DNA of 64,000 bases, from contig OY843749.1 of assembly GCA_963693025.1 (NCBI GenBank), forward strand, positions 744,001-808,000, given 5' to 3'. The notes beneath the pieces were generated by a model. The model worked only from the letters and a program-made list of their open reading frames with translations, did no database searches and was not told where the DNA came from. Shown piece by piece: positions 26,441 through 35,498 of this stretch (within the stretch, counting starts at the first letter, position 1; each line of letters starts with the position of its first letter). The translations under genes were made by a program, and so were the position numbers. The stretch comes from JAHRAW01 sp963693025. GTDB taxonomy: Bacteria > Pseudomonadota > Gammaproteobacteria > Arenicellales > Poriferihabitantaceae.

Positions 26441-27463
26441 TTAATCTATGATGCTATTTCTATCTTGAAATATTTCTTCTAACGATAAATCTGTTTGTTT
26501 ATGTTTCATTCCAATTATCGAATAATCTGGAACACGAACAATTTCACCATTTTCTTCAATATAAATGTATTTATCGGTTATGTGGATTATCTTGACTCTG
26601 TCTATAGATGTGGAATTTTTTCTGCTTGGAAACATTGAACTATATTCCTCTCTAATTTGAATATCCGCATGCAGTGGTTGCCCGCCACCAAAGCTGCGTG
26701 GTATTTCCCCGTAAAGTATCCTGCCGAAGGAAGTAGCCAGAACTAATACCATTAAAATTGTAAAGATGCCTGTGTAAGCAACGTTTGTTCCCTCTTTTTT
26801 GTTTTTCTCGATAGTTTCGGAAACAAGACTCAAGTAAAATACAACTGCGGCATAGAAGAAGAAAACGAAACCTAGATTCCAATCACTCATGGTGTAAAAG
26901 AAAATGAACACCGCCGGAAATTTGACTACTATACTTATCGCCTCGCAAATTTTTTGCCATCGGTGTTCGACCCTTAATATAACAAAATAATCTATGATAA
27001 ACGCTCCCGTCACACATGCATAATATATGAAGTTAATCTGGGAAGGTAGAAAAAAACTGTAAAAAATTACTGACGCCAAACAAAGGTTAAAAGCAACACC
27101 AACACTGGCATTAACCATACGCATCAAAGCGAACACAATCAAGCCTAGATTAATTCCCCTGTATTTAATATACGAATTTGTACCAGAATCGTAATATTTT
27201 ATCATGGCTATACACGCGCGACCGGCTGTTAAATAACCAATCGTCAGGTAAAAAATAAAAATCCCCCCTCCATAAAGATAGCGAATGTTTCCAAATTCGA
27301 AATCATATACGCCGTATTGACTCAGATGGCTATGCACAACAACAAAACCCAGTACGTATACAGCAACTGTTAAAGATGCAAGGCCACGGGTCCACGTTTG
27401 AAAAACCCATTTGATGGTATTCTTCCAACTCTCCGGGGCGGAAAATAATTGTTTTTCAATCAT
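26441..27463 (-). CDS. Unknown AT-rich multi-pass membrane protein
   Basis: A 340-residue protein I do not recognise. It has roughly seven hydrophobic helices (from SLTVAVYVLGFVVV near residue 30 to TGIFTILMVLVLATSFGRI near 240) and then a soluble C-terminal domain of about 90 residues with a small beta-rich segment (IDRVKIIHITDKYIYIEENGEIVRVPDYSII). Base composition is clearly more AT-rich than the flanking chromosome and similar to the neighbouring hsd genes, so it was probably acquired with them. Its position next to a restriction-modification locus is suggestive of defence-island cargo, but nothing in the sequence shows a defence role. Confidence 0.72.
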   Translation of the reverse strand: MIEKQLFSAPESWKNTIKWVFQTWTRGLASLTVAVYVLGFVVVHSHLSQYGVYDFEFGNIRYLYGGGIFIFYLTIGYLTAGRACIAMIKYYDSGTNSYIKYRGINLGLIVFALMRMVNASVGVAFNLCLASVIFYSFFLPSQINFIYYACVTGAFIIDYFVILRVEHRWQKICEAISIVVKFPAVFIFFYTMSDWNLGFVFFFYAAVVFYLSLVSETIEKNKKEGTNVAYTGIFTILMVLVLATSFGRILYGEIPRSFGGGQPLHADIQIREEYSSMFPSRKNSTSIDRVKIIHITDKYIYIEENGEIVRVPDYSIIGMKHKQTDLSLEEIFQDRNSIID

Positions 27464-27507
27464 GGGTGGTCAATAACCGCCGCATTGCTGATAGTCGCCA
27501 CGGACGA

Positions 27508-27786
27508 TTAATAGCGCAGTTGGCTTATCGGAATTCGCATATACCTCCCGCGTAGCCAGGTGGATTCCGGCAACATGACACACACCGTGTCGCCCTTCTG
27601 CATGAAGGCGTGAACGCGCAGTTGTCCGGGGACGGAATCCTTGCCTTGTACGGGCTTATCCACCTTGACCAGCGTGCGGTCAGCGAATAAATGTCCGAAT
27701 TCGTTGCCGTCCGCGTCTTTCACCAAGACAGAATATTCGGACGGAAACATGCCGCGCATGACTTCACAGTTAATCCACGTGGACAT
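27508..27786 (-). CDS. Small soluble protein of unknown function
   Basis: A 92-residue protein without signal peptide or membrane segment: MSTWINCEVMRGMFPSEYSV, a central VKDADGNEFGHLFADRTLVKVD, and a C-terminal RGRYMRIPISQLRY. The pattern of short beta strands suggests a small all-beta fold. The gene has a recognisable ribosome-binding site (AAGGGGGT) just upstream on the minus strand. It lies upstream of the AT-rich membrane protein in the same direction, 44 bp apart, and could be cotranscribed with it. No homology is recognised. Confidence 0.65.
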   Translation of the reverse strand: MSTWINCEVMRGMFPSEYSVLVKDADGNEFGHLFADRTLVKVDKPVQGKDSVPGQLRVHAFMQKGDTVCVMLPESTWLRGRYMRIPISQLRY

Positions 27787-27865
27787 GGTTTTACCCCCTT
27801 AGTGATTGGTGAGATGACACCCGCACTATACCACATCCCCGCCCGGCAAAAAGACATCCCGCCGA

Positions 27866-28924
27866 CTAGCGACGCGAGGCCGGTTTGAGGTCTATACAAG
27901 TAATTTCATTAAGCGAGCCAAGGCGCATGAGAGGTCCCCAGGTGCCGGTGCCGGGGGAGACGTAGAGGTGGGCGTTGTCTTTGCTGTATAGGCCTCGGAT
28001 GCGTTGGTATTGGCTTTTTACCAGCAGGTTGAACGGGAAGATTTGGCCGTTGTGGGTGTGTCCGCAGAGCATCAAATCTACGCCGTGTTCGAGCGCGGTT
28101 TCCCAGCCCATTGGGCGGTGATAGAGCAGCACGGTGTAGCGGTCGCTGTGGCATTCGATGCCCGGCAGGTTGTCCGCCACTTGATGGTGTTCGTCGGCGT
28201 CATCGATGCCGATGACCTGAATTTCGCCGGCGATGACCTGTTGCTGGCGCAGCGATTCAACGCCCAAATGCGCCAGCATGCCGAGCGCCTTGTCGAGGTC
28301 GGCGTAGCGCTCGTGGTTGCCGATGGTGAACAGCGTCCGGGCGCGCAGTTGGCGCAGGAATTTGAGGTCGTCGTGGCCGACCGCCGAGGAGTCGATGAGG
28401 TCGCCGGTGATGACCACGACATCCGGTTCCAGCCGGTTGATTCGGTTGACGATTCTTCCGAGATAGCCGCCGCGGCGCGAGCCAATGTGGACATCGCTAA
28501 TCTGCACGATGCGGTGCGGCTTGGTGACCTTGGCGGAGGCGAACTCCAGGTGTTTGACCTTGAGATAATGCGACGCCAGCACCGCCAGCACGACCAGCGC
28601 CGCGGCGATGCCGAGAATCCAACCGACCGCCGCCGCGTCCGACACCGGCGCCAGCAGGCGAATCACTTCATACGGCAGCGTCAGGCACAGCAGGATGAAA
28701 CTGACGCCCATCCAGTGAACCGTGACATAGCGCACGCGCATTTTCGCGCCGCTGAATGAATACCACAGCGCGGCGGTGGCGAGCAGCCAAATCAGCACGG
28801 TGGGTCCCGCGCCGAGCGCGGTCTCAGCGCCATACCACGCGGCCAGCCGGTTGACCGGATAGGCGAACACCAAGAACGACACCAGCGGAAACAGGAGATA
28901 GAACCAACGCCTTGTTGTGGTCAT
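27866..28924 (-). CDS. Membrane-anchored calcineurin-like metallophosphoesterase
   Basis: A 352-residue protein with four N-terminal membrane helices (about residues 8-130) and a metallophosphoesterase domain. The dimetal motifs are intact in order: VQISDVHIGS (DxH), VVVITGDLIDS (GDxxD), LFTIGNHE (GNHE), LLYHRPM and CGHTHNGQIFPF (GHxH). Homologues (YkuE/YaeI-like) are annotated as phosphodiesterases that may act on lipid-linked or nucleotide substrates; the substrate here is not known. It is divergent from the pyruvate kinase gene. Confidence 0.87.
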   Translation of the reverse strand: MTTTRRWFYLLFPLVSFLVFAYPVNRLAAWYGAETALGAGPTVLIWLLATAALWYSFSGAKMRVRYVTVHWMGVSFILLCLTLPYEVIRLLAPVSDAAAVGWILGIAAALVVLAVLASHYLKVKHLEFASAKVTKPHRIVQISDVHIGSRRGGYLGRIVNRINRLEPDVVVITGDLIDSSAVGHDDLKFLRQLRARTLFTIGNHERYADLDKALGMLAHLGVESLRQQQVIAGEIQVIGIDDADEHHQVADNLPGIECHSDRYTVLLYHRPMGWETALEHGVDLMLCGHTHNGQIFPFNLLVKSQYQRIRGLYSKDNAHLYVSPGTGTWGPLMRLGSLNEITCIDLKPASRR

Positions 28925-28997
28925 TTTGCGCGCCGTTAATGGATGCTTGGGATGCGAAGCCCGCTCAATTCAAGTGAACTTAGCGCGCGCATCATAC

Positions 28998-29003
28998 TAT
29001 AAT
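28998..29003 (+). promoter_or_regulatory. Candidate -10 box for pyk
   Basis: A perfect TATAAT sits just upstream of the pyruvate-kinase frame. Transcription would begin near 29010, so the start codon must lie close downstream. The TAA within the box is the in-frame stop that limits the reading frame. No strong -35 was seen. Confidence 0.45.
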
Positions 29004-29026
29004 CGCCACTCATCCACCTCGACCGG

Positions 29027-30502
29027 ATTCGCGCGCTGAAAACAAAACAACCCTTCAGGAAAACCAAGGTCATCGCCACCATCGGTCCCGCCTGCGACAA
29101 CGACCGGACGTTGCGCGAGATGATTCACGCCGGCATGAACGTCGCCCGCTTGAACATGTCGCACGGCAGCGCCGAGTCGCACGCCGGCACATTGCGGCGC
29201 ATCCGCGAAGCGGCGCAGTCGCTGGACGCCACGGTCGCCATCATGGTGGACACGCGCGGGCGCGAAATCCGCACCGGGCAACTCGCCGACGGCAAGGTCT
29301 TGCTGGAGCGCAATCAACCCTATTCGCTGTTTGACGACGACGGGCGCGGCGGCGACGAGCGCGGAGTGTCCGTCACGCATCCCAACCTCGCCGCGCACGT
29401 GTCGCCCGGCGACCGGGTGTTGATTGACGACGGGCAAATCGAACTCATCGTCACCGGCACGGGCGCGCATGAAATCGTGTGCCGGGTTGAATGCGGTGGC
29501 ATCTTGCACAACAGCAAGGGCGTCAACCTGCCCGACAACCGCAACATTTACGAGCGCCTCGCGCCCGACGATTCGCGCGAGATTGAGTTCGCGGTCGAGC
29601 ATCAAGCCGAATATATCGCCGCCTCGTTCATCCGCAACGCCGGCGACATCCGAACGATGCACCGGCAACTGAAAGACCTCGGCGCCGACATCCCCATCAT
29701 CGCCAAAATCGAAAACCGCGACGGCGTGGACAACCTCGACGACATTCTGTCCGCCGCCAACGGCATCATGGTGGCGCGCGGCGACCTCGGCATTGAACTG
29801 GAGATGGGCGAGGGACCGACCATACAGAAGCGAATCATCCGGGCGACCGTCTCCGGCGGCAAACCGGTGATTACCGCAACGCAGATGCTGGATTCGATGG
29901 AGCGCAACCCGCGCCCGACGCGCGCCGAGGTCTCGGACGTCGCCAACGCCATTTTTGACGGCACGTCGGCGGTCATGCTCTCGGGCGAGACCGCGGTCGG
30001 CAGGCGGCCGGTCGAAGCGGTGCGCACCATGGTCATGCTGGCGCTCGAGGCGGAAGCCGGCTTGAAGCAATACGGCTATCTGCAGCAAATCAACCCGAGC
30101 CCTTCGGACGAGGTGACCGAGGCGGTCGCGCAAGCCGCGATTACCGTCGCCAATCACCTCAACGCCGCGGCGATTCTGGCGCTGACCGAGACCGGGCTGA
30201 CCTCGCGGTTGATTTCCAAATACCGCCCGGAAAGCCCGATTCTGGCAATCACCTCGTCGCAACGCGTGATGCGCCGGCTGGCGATGAACTGGGGCATACT
30301 CGCCATCCACTACCATCATAACGATGGCGACGGCGGCGGTGGCGGCGACCGGGGCGGCTCCGACCACGACAAAATCCAGTTCGCGATGTCGCGCGCCACG
30401 GAGTTGGGATATGTGCGCCGCGGCGATTTGGTGATTCTAACCGCGGGCAGTTCGCATCAAGCCGGCAGCACCAACGTGATTCGCGTGTTGACGGTGCGTT
30501 AG
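29027..30502 (+). CDS. pyk: Pyruvate kinase with an atypical start codon
   Basis: Glycolytic enzyme making pyruvate and ATP from phosphoenolpyruvate and ADP. The conserved N-terminus RKTKVIATIGPAC is encoded from about 29057, yet between the in-frame stop at 29000 and TTG 29111 there is no ATG, GTG or TTG. Candidates are ATT 29027 (used here), CTG 29036 or ATC 29012; starting at TTG 29111 would delete the first strand of the barrel. Other motifs are normal: LNMSHGSAESH, IMVDTRGREIRTG, IIAKIENRDGVDN, MVARGDLGIE and TATQMLDSM. A glycine/aspartate insert (GDGGGGGDRGG) lies in the C-terminal domain. The 3' end overlaps the convergent MFS gene by 4 bp. Confidence 0.9.
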   Translation: MRALKTKQPFRKTKVIATIGPACDNDRTLREMIHAGMNVARLNMSHGSAESHAGTLRRIREAAQSLDATVAIMVDTRGREIRTGQLADGKVLLERNQPYSLFDDDGRGGDERGVSVTHPNLAAHVSPGDRVLIDDGQIELIVTGTGAHEIVCRVECGGILHNSKGVNLPDNRNIYERLAPDDSREIEFAVEHQAEYIAASFIRNAGDIRTMHRQLKDLGADIPIIAKIENRDGVDNLDDILSAANGIMVARGDLGIELEMGEGPTIQKRIIRATVSGGKPVITATQMLDSMERNPRPTRAEVSDVANAIFDGTSAVMLSGETAVGRRPVEAVRTMVMLALEAEAGLKQYGYLQQINPSPSDEVTEAVAQAAITVANHLNAAAILALTETGLTSRLISKYRPESPILAITSSQRVMRRLAMNWGILAIHYHHNDGDGGGGGDRGGSDHDKIQFAMSRATELGYVRRGDLVILTAGSSHQAGSTNVIRVLTVR

Positions 30503-31827
30503 CGAGCGCGCTCCGTCGTCGTCGTGTCGGCGTCCGCATCGGTACCGACCCATGGGCGGCAGTAAGTTTCGCGCAGCAGCAGGATGCACACCAGCGCCAG
30601 GAGATTGGAGCCGATGAGCACGGTGAAGGCGGTGGTATAGGCGTCGGCGGCGTAGATGCGCACGCCGTCCACGATGCGCCCGTCCCAGTTGAGGTCCAGC
30701 AGCCAGCCGATGACCGGCTGCATCACCGCCCCCGACCCGACCACGCACATATTGACCAAGCCCATGGCGGTCGCGCTGTGGCGGGGTGAGTTGACTTCGC
30801 GCATCGAGCCGAACACCACGGTCATCATCGAGCCGCTGAGCCCCAGCACAAAAAACAACACCGACATCACCGCCGGCGCGCTGAAGCCGGCGAACAGGAT
30901 GACCGAAAAAAGCAGCGTGTTGCAGAGGATGCCGCCGAGCAGAACCGGCTTGCGCCTGCCCTGGAAATCCGACAACCAGCCCATGGCGGGCGCGCCGATT
31001 GCCCAGCCGAAGAACAGCATCGACGACACCCCGGCGGCGGTCGCCATCGGATAACCAAAAACGCTGTTGAGCCACGGCACCGCCCATAGCCCGGCGAACG
31101 CCAGCATGATGCCGGTCATGCCGAAACCGATGCCGGCGCACGCCCAACTCTGCGGATTGGCAATCACCGCGAACACGCCTTTGGCGGTGCTCGGCGCTTC
31201 ATGCTGCGGCTGATGTTGCGGCGGATGTTGCGCGGACTGCGGGCGGCGCGGCACGATATAGAACAACGACACCGCCAACGCCACCGACACCACGCCCAGC
31301 GAGCCGATGACCATGCGCCAGCCGAATTGCTCCACCACATACCGCAGCGGCGCTTGACTGAGCACCGCGCCGAGCATGCCGATGCTCTGCACCAATCCGG
31401 CGAGCATCGCAAAACGCGCCGGCGCAAACCAGTAGCCGGCGATGGTCAGCGTGCCGACAAATGCGAACGCCACCGAGCCGCCGATCAACGCGCGAAAAAA
31501 CGACGCCGCCCAGAGCGATTCGCTGAGCGCAAAGCCAAACGAACTCAGCGCGCACACCGCCACCGCAACGCTCATCAGTTTGCGCGGACCGAAGCGGTCG
31601 TTCAACATCCCAACCGGGATTTGGATGCTGGCATAGGCGTAAAAATACCAACCCGACAACGTGCCCAACGCCGCCGCACCAACCGAAAAATCGCGCATCC
31701 ATTCGGCGGTCATCACACTCGGCGCAACCCGATGCACAAAAGCCAAAGCAAAAAACAACGCCCCCACCGCAAAAGCGGCCAGCGCACGCGAGGAAGAAAC
31801 AACACGGTCGGGAGGGTTCACCGGCAT
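30499..31827 (-). CDS. Major facilitator superfamily transporter
   Basis: A 442-residue inner-membrane protein with about 12 helices. The early loop motif NDRFGPRKLMSVAVAVC after helix two is the MFS signature, and WLSDFQGRRKPVLLGG is its repeat in the second half. A His/Gln-rich loop (QSAQHPPQHQPQHE) separates the halves. Homologues are generally placed among organic-anion/nitrate-type MFS carriers; I cannot assign a substrate. It is monocistronic, convergent with pyk and bounded upstream by a repeat cluster. Confidence 0.85.
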   Translation of the reverse strand: MPVNPPDRVVSSSRALAAFAVGALFFALAFVHRVAPSVMTAEWMRDFSVGAAALGTLSGWYFYAYASIQIPVGMLNDRFGPRKLMSVAVAVCALSSFGFALSESLWAASFFRALIGGSVAFAFVGTLTIAGYWFAPARFAMLAGLVQSIGMLGAVLSQAPLRYVVEQFGWRMVIGSLGVVSVALAVSLFYIVPRRPQSAQHPPQHQPQHEAPSTAKGVFAVIANPQSWACAGIGFGMTGIMLAFAGLWAVPWLNSVFGYPMATAAGVSSMLFFGWAIGAPAMGWLSDFQGRRKPVLLGGILCNTLLFSVILFAGFSAPAVMSVLFFVLGLSGSMMTVVFGSMREVNSPRHSATAMGLVNMCVVGSGAVMQPVIGWLLDLNWDGRIVDGVRIYAADAYTTAFTVLIGSNLLALVCILLLRETYCRPWVGTDADADTTTTERAR

Positions 31828-31969
31828 CGAGTCAATGGATTGTAAAGTTGGCGGCGCACAAGCAACCGCAAAGCGGGCATATTATACGCAACACGCACAC
31901 ACGGCGGAGCAAACCGGCCAGACTTTACGGGGCATGAATTCGCCCCATTCCGGAATGGCGGCTATTACT

Positions 31970-32292
31970 CGTCATTCTCGAGCGTTAGTGTCCGTTGCCG
32001 CCGCGCTTCTTCTTTTAAGCGGCGGCTTACGGACACCCCCGCTAACACACTGCGGGGGCAGGCTTGCGTCCTCGGGAAAAATCCGCCGGGAGCGGATTTT
32101 CGCGTAGCCCGAAGGGCGCGTATCAGGGATGATACGCGCAATCTCCCTAAGACTGGCACGGGTTTTTGTTGGAATTCACGGTAGCCTTAGGGAGATTCCC
32201 GAGGTCGTAAGCGCCCGTAAGCCGCTACGCGGCAACGGGCGCTAACGCTCGAATGACGACGTGGGGGGTATTTTCTACCGTTCGAGAATGAC
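31970..32292. repeat. Palindromic repeat cluster 4 (composite copy with nested hairpin elements)
   Basis: A composite unit (31970-32258) begins with the usual GTGTCCG hairpin and ends with an inverted GCGCCCG-type hairpin, so both outer ends are the same type. Two small elements are nested inside: a CCCCCGCTAACACACTGCGGGGG hairpin at 32036-32058 and a ~64-bp double-hairpin element at about 32088-32151. A solo right end lies at 32270-32292. The region is the divergent gap between the MFS gene and mlaF. Confidence 0.88.
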
Positions 32293-32332
32293 AACCACAC
32301 ATCAAGCACCCACCCCACCACCCCGCCATTTT

Positions 32333-32341
32333 TGTTAAAAT
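32333..32341 (+). promoter_or_regulatory. Candidate extended -10 promoter for the mla operon
   Basis: TGTTAAAAT has the TGn extension and a good -10 hexamer (TAAAAT at 32336-32341), 28 bp before the mlaF ATG. No clear -35 is present. Confidence 0.4.
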
Positions 32342-32368
32342 ACCCCCGTCCCCCACCCCACCACCTCA

Positions 32369-33193
32369 ATGACAACGCCCCCCAACTTCTTCGACAACCC
32401 CATGGTTGAAGCCGAGGACATTCATTTTTCCTTCGGACAGCGCCGCATCTACGAAGGGCTTGATTTGCTCATCCCGCGCGGCAAGGTCACCGTTATCCTG
32501 GGACCCAGCGGCTGTGGCAAATCAACTTTTTTGAGTTTGGTTGGCGGGCGGTTGCGGCCTCGGGGGGGGCGGTTGTTGGTGGATGGGGAGGGGGTTCCGC
32601 CGCAGGGTAGCAACCGGCTGTTTGAGATGCGGCGCAAGATGGGGATGTTGTTTCAGAGTAGCGCGCTGCTGACCGACCTCACGGTGTTCGACAACGTCGC
32701 CTTCCCGTTGCGCGAGCAGACCGACTTGCCGGAAGCGTTGATTCGCATCGTGGTGTTGTTGAAACTTGAGATGGTCGGGTTGCGCGGGGCGCGCGGGTTG
32801 ATGCCGGCGGAGTTGTCCGGCGGCATGCAGCGGCGCGTGGCGCTGGCGCGGGCGATTGCGCTCGACCCCGGCATGGTGATGTATGACGAGCCGTTCGTCG
32901 GCCTCGACCCGATTTCCATGGGCGTCATCGTCAAACTGATTCGCGAGTTGAACGACGCGCTCGGGCTGACCTCCATCATCGTCACCCACGACGTCATCGA
33001 GGGGCGCAGCATCGCCGACTACATGTACCTGCTCGGCGGCGGCAAAGCCATCGGGCGCGGCACGCCGGATGAAATGGCGCGCAGCGGTTTGCCGGAGGTC
33101 GCGCAGTTTATGGACGGCTTGCCCGACGGTCCGGTCGGCTATCACTATCCCGCCGCCGGGTATCGCGCCGACCTCGCCGGACCGTCGCCGTGA
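32369..33193 (+). CDS. mlaF: MlaF, ATPase of the phospholipid transport complex
   Basis: ABC ATPase that powers retrograde phospholipid transport between outer and inner membranes as part of MlaFEDB. The 274 residues include Walker A GPSGCGKSTFL, the ABC signature LSGGMQRRVALARA, Walker B VMYDEPFVGLDP and the switch His in VTHD. The chosen ATG is 28 bp after a likely -10; ATG 32402 would remove 11 residues. The stop overlaps the mlaE GTG. It is the first gene of a complete mlaFEDCB set. Confidence 0.95.
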   Translation: MTTPPNFFDNPMVEAEDIHFSFGQRRIYEGLDLLIPRGKVTVILGPSGCGKSTFLSLVGGRLRPRGGRLLVDGEGVPPQGSNRLFEMRRKMGMLFQSSALLTDLTVFDNVAFPLREQTDLPEALIRIVVLLKLEMVGLRGARGLMPAELSGGMQRRVALARAIALDPGMVMYDEPFVGLDPISMGVIVKLIRELNDALGLTSIIVTHDVIEGRSIADYMYLLGGGKAIGRGTPDEMARSGLPEVAQFMDGLPDGPVGYHYPAAGYRADLAGPSP

Positions 33194-33969
33194 AACTGCT
33201 CGCGGGCTTGGGCGCCTGGGCAATCGCATTCGTCGCCCGGCTGGGGGCGTCGTTCCTGTTTTTGTTGCGCGCGTTATCGGGCGCGGCGCGCGCTTTGCCG
33301 CGCTTCTCGCTGGTCATCGAGCAACTCTACGCCATCGGCGTTTTGACCATGCTCATCATCATCGTGTCGGGGCTGTTCGTCGGCATGGTGCTCGGCTTGC
33401 AGGGCTACTACCAACTGGTCAACTTCAGCGCCGAATCCAGCCTCGGCCTGATGGTGGCGCTGTTTCTGGTGCGCGAACTCGGGCCCGTGCTGGGCGCGCT
33501 GCTGTTCGCGGGGCGCGCCGGCTCCGCCCTGACCGCCGAAATCGGCTTAATGAAAGCCACCGAGCAACTGGCGGCGATGGAAATGATGGCGGTCGACCCG
33601 ATGGCGCGCGTCATCGGACCGCGCTTCATCGCCGGCTTGATTGCGCTGCCGCTGCTGGCGGCGATGCTCAGCGCGGTCGGCGTGCTCGGCGGATATTTAA
33701 TCGGCCACGGGCAGTTTGGCGTCGATGCCGGGGTATACTGGTCGTCCATGCAAAACGGCGTCGATTGGGTGGACGATGTGTTGAACGGCGTCATCAAGAG
33801 CGTGGTGTTCGGGTTCGTGATTACCTGGGTGGCGTTGTTTGAAGGCTATGACGCGCCGCCGACCGCCGAGGGCGTCAGCCGGGCGACCACGCGCACCGTG
33901 GTCACGTCGTCGCTGGCGGTGCTGGGCGGCGACTATATTTTGACGGCATTAATGTTTGGGGGTTTATAA
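33190..33969 (+). CDS. mlaE: MlaE, permease of the phospholipid transport complex
   Basis: A 259-residue inner-membrane permease. The MlaE family core is clear: an interfacial helix, MLIIIVSGLFVGMVLGLQGYYQL, LFLVRELGPVLGALLFAGRAGSALTAEIGLMKATEQLAAMEMM and the C-terminal helices with FEGYDAPPTAEGVSRATTRTVV. It starts at a GTG overlapping the mlaF stop by 4 bp and directly abuts mlaD, so the complex subunits are translationally linked. Confidence 0.95.
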   Translation: MKLLAGLGAWAIAFVARLGASFLFLLRALSGAARALPRFSLVIEQLYAIGVLTMLIIIVSGLFVGMVLGLQGYYQLVNFSAESSLGLMVALFLVRELGPVLGALLFAGRAGSALTAEIGLMKATEQLAAMEMMAVDPMARVIGPRFIAGLIALPLLAAMLSAVGVLGGYLIGHGQFGVDAGVYWSSMQNGVDWVDDVLNGVIKSVVFGFVITWVALFEGYDAPPTAEGVSRATTRTVVTSSLAVLGGDYILTALMFGGL

Positions 33970-34449
33970 GTGCGTACAAAGAGCATTGAAATCTGGGTCG
34001 GGATTTTCATCATCCTCGGGCTGGCGGCGCTGACCCTGCTGGCGGTGCAAGTCAGCAACGCCGGCGGCGGCAGCGGCGACACCTTCCGCGTGCACGCCAA
34101 CTTCGACAACGTCGGCGGCTTGAACGAAAAGGCGCCGGTGATGATCGGCGGGGTTCGCGTCGGGCGGGTCGGCGGCATCACCATCGACAAGGAAAACTAC
34201 GGCGCGGTGGTGGCGATGGACATCGACACGCGCTACGACAACCTGCCCATCGACACCGGCGCGGCCATCCTGACCGCCGGCCTGCTCGGCGCGCAGTTCG
34301 TCGGGCTTCAACCCGGCGCCGAGGACATCTTCCTGGGCGACGGCGACCACTTGGAGCCCGGACTCACCCAGTCGGCGATTCAACTGGAAACGCTCATCGG
34401 TCAGTTCATGAGCAGCCTCGGTCAGGGCGACGGCGGGGACGCGCAGTGA
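33970..34449 (+). CDS. mlaD: MlaD, MCE-domain lipid-binding subunit
   Basis: A 159-residue periplasmic protein anchored by one N-terminal helix (EIWVGIFIILGLAALTLLAVQ) and carrying one MCE domain (FRVHANFDNVGGLNEKAPVMIGGVRVGRVGGI). MlaD forms the hexameric ring through which phospholipid passes. The end FIGLQPG-like segment (QFVGLQPGAEDIFLGDGD) and the helical tail fit the family. Start GTG, no gap from mlaE; the stop overlaps mlaC by 4 bp. Confidence 0.95.
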   Translation: MRTKSIEIWVGIFIILGLAALTLLAVQVSNAGGGSGDTFRVHANFDNVGGLNEKAPVMIGGVRVGRVGGITIDKENYGAVVAMDIDTRYDNLPIDTGAAILTAGLLGAQFVGLQPGAEDIFLGDGDHLEPGLTQSAIQLETLIGQFMSSLGQGDGGDAQ

Positions 34450-35108
34450 CGAGGGCGATGACGATGACGATGAGATTGCCGCGCAAACATCCCGCCGGCG
34501 GTTTGGCGGCTTGGGCTGTATTGTTGACGCTGGCGATGCCGATGCCGGCGGTAGCGCTCGACAAACCGCAGCAGGAAATCGAGGAAACGGTGCAATCGCT
34601 ACTCGACCAATTCACCGAGCGGCGGGCGGCGTATGAAGCCGACCAGCGCGCGTTGTTTGCGCTGGTTGACCGCGTGGCGACGCCGCTGTTCGACTTCGAG
34701 CGCATCGCCAAACTGGTGCTGGCGAAACACTGGAAACGCGCCAGCGCGGCGCAGCGCAGCGCGTTCAGCGACGAGTTCAAGAAGTTGCTCATCGGCACCT
34801 ACGCCACGGCGCTGTTCAAATACACTGGCGACGAGACCATGGTCTTCACCGGCTCGGAAATACGCGAAAACAGAGGGCGGCATTTCGCGCGCGTGTCCTC
34901 CGAAGTCACGCTCAGCGGCGGTCCGCCGATTCCGGTCGATTACTCGCTCATCCTCGGCGAGGGCGAGCGCTGGAAAATCTACAACCTGACGATTAGCGGC
35001 TTGAACATGGTCAAAAACTACCGCGAAATCTACGGCTCCGCCATCGGCAAACTCGGCATCGACGGGATGCTGGATTCAATCAAGCAAGCCAACGCCAAAA
35101 ACTTCTGA
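34446..35108 (+). CDS. mlaC: MlaC, periplasmic phospholipid shuttle
   Basis: Soluble periplasmic protein that carries phospholipid between the outer-membrane MlaA complex and MlaFEDB. The 220 residues start with a signal peptide (LAAWAVLLTLAMPMPAVA). The mature Tol-Tol-Ttg2 domain shows VDRVATPLFDFERIAKLVLAKHWKRAS, FKKLLIGTYATALFKYTG and ISGLNMVKNYREIYGS. The GTG start overlaps mlaD by 4 bp; an ATG 12 bases later is an alternative. The stop shares one base with the mlaB ATG. Confidence 0.93.
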   Translation: MTRAMTMTMRLPRKHPAGGLAAWAVLLTLAMPMPAVALDKPQQEIEETVQSLLDQFTERRAAYEADQRALFALVDRVATPLFDFERIAKLVLAKHWKRASAAQRSAFSDEFKKLLIGTYATALFKYTGDETMVFTGSEIRENRGRHFARVSSEVTLSGGPPIPVDYSLILGEGERWKIYNLTISGLNMVKNYREIYGSAIGKLGIDGMLDSIKQANAKNF

Positions 35109-35410
35109 TGCCGGCTGACCTTATCCGCGACCCCGACGGCGACCACGACGGTCACCGCCTTGCATTGTCGGGCGACCTGACGAGCAAAACCGCGCGCGCG
35201 TTGTTCGCTCAGACGCCGGCGTTTTCCGGCGAAGAAATCACGGTCGACATCCACGCGGTGCGGGAGGTGGACAGCAGCGGGCTCGCGTTGCTGCTGCACT
35301 GGTCGCACCTCGCGCGCGCGGCGTCCGGCAAACTGACCTTCACCGGCGCCCCGGCGCAGGCGCGCGAGATGGCGAAAATAACCGGCTTGGAAGATTTGTT
35401 GAGCGAGTAG
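35108..35410 (+). CDS. mlaB: MlaB, STAS-domain subunit
   Basis: A 100-residue cytoplasmic STAS-domain protein that binds MlaF and stabilises the transport complex. Typical features are the HRLALSGDLTSKTARALFAQ strand-helix start, the VREVDSSGLALLLHWSHLA motif near residues 58-76 and a short C-terminal helix. It is the last gene of the mla operon; a separate promoter for ibaG follows. Confidence 0.92.
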   Translation: MPADLIRDPDGDHDGHRLALSGDLTSKTARALFAQTPAFSGEEITVDIHAVREVDSSGLALLLHWSHLARAASGKLTFTGAPAQAREMAKITGLEDLLSE

Positions 35411-35446
35411 GCGATGTGCGCGAGCGGGCGCATTGTTTGACGCCCC

Positions 35447-35475
35447 TTGAATGTGCGCGCCGCTTGCCGCATAAT
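35447..35475 (+). promoter_or_regulatory. Candidate sigma-70 promoter for ibaG-grxD
   Basis: TTGAAT (35447-35452), a 17-bp spacer and CATAAT (35470-35475) lie between mlaB and ibaG. The expected transcript start gives an untranslated leader of about 15 bases. Confidence 0.55.
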
Positions 35476-35498
35476 CCCCGCACTTAATCAACGCACAC

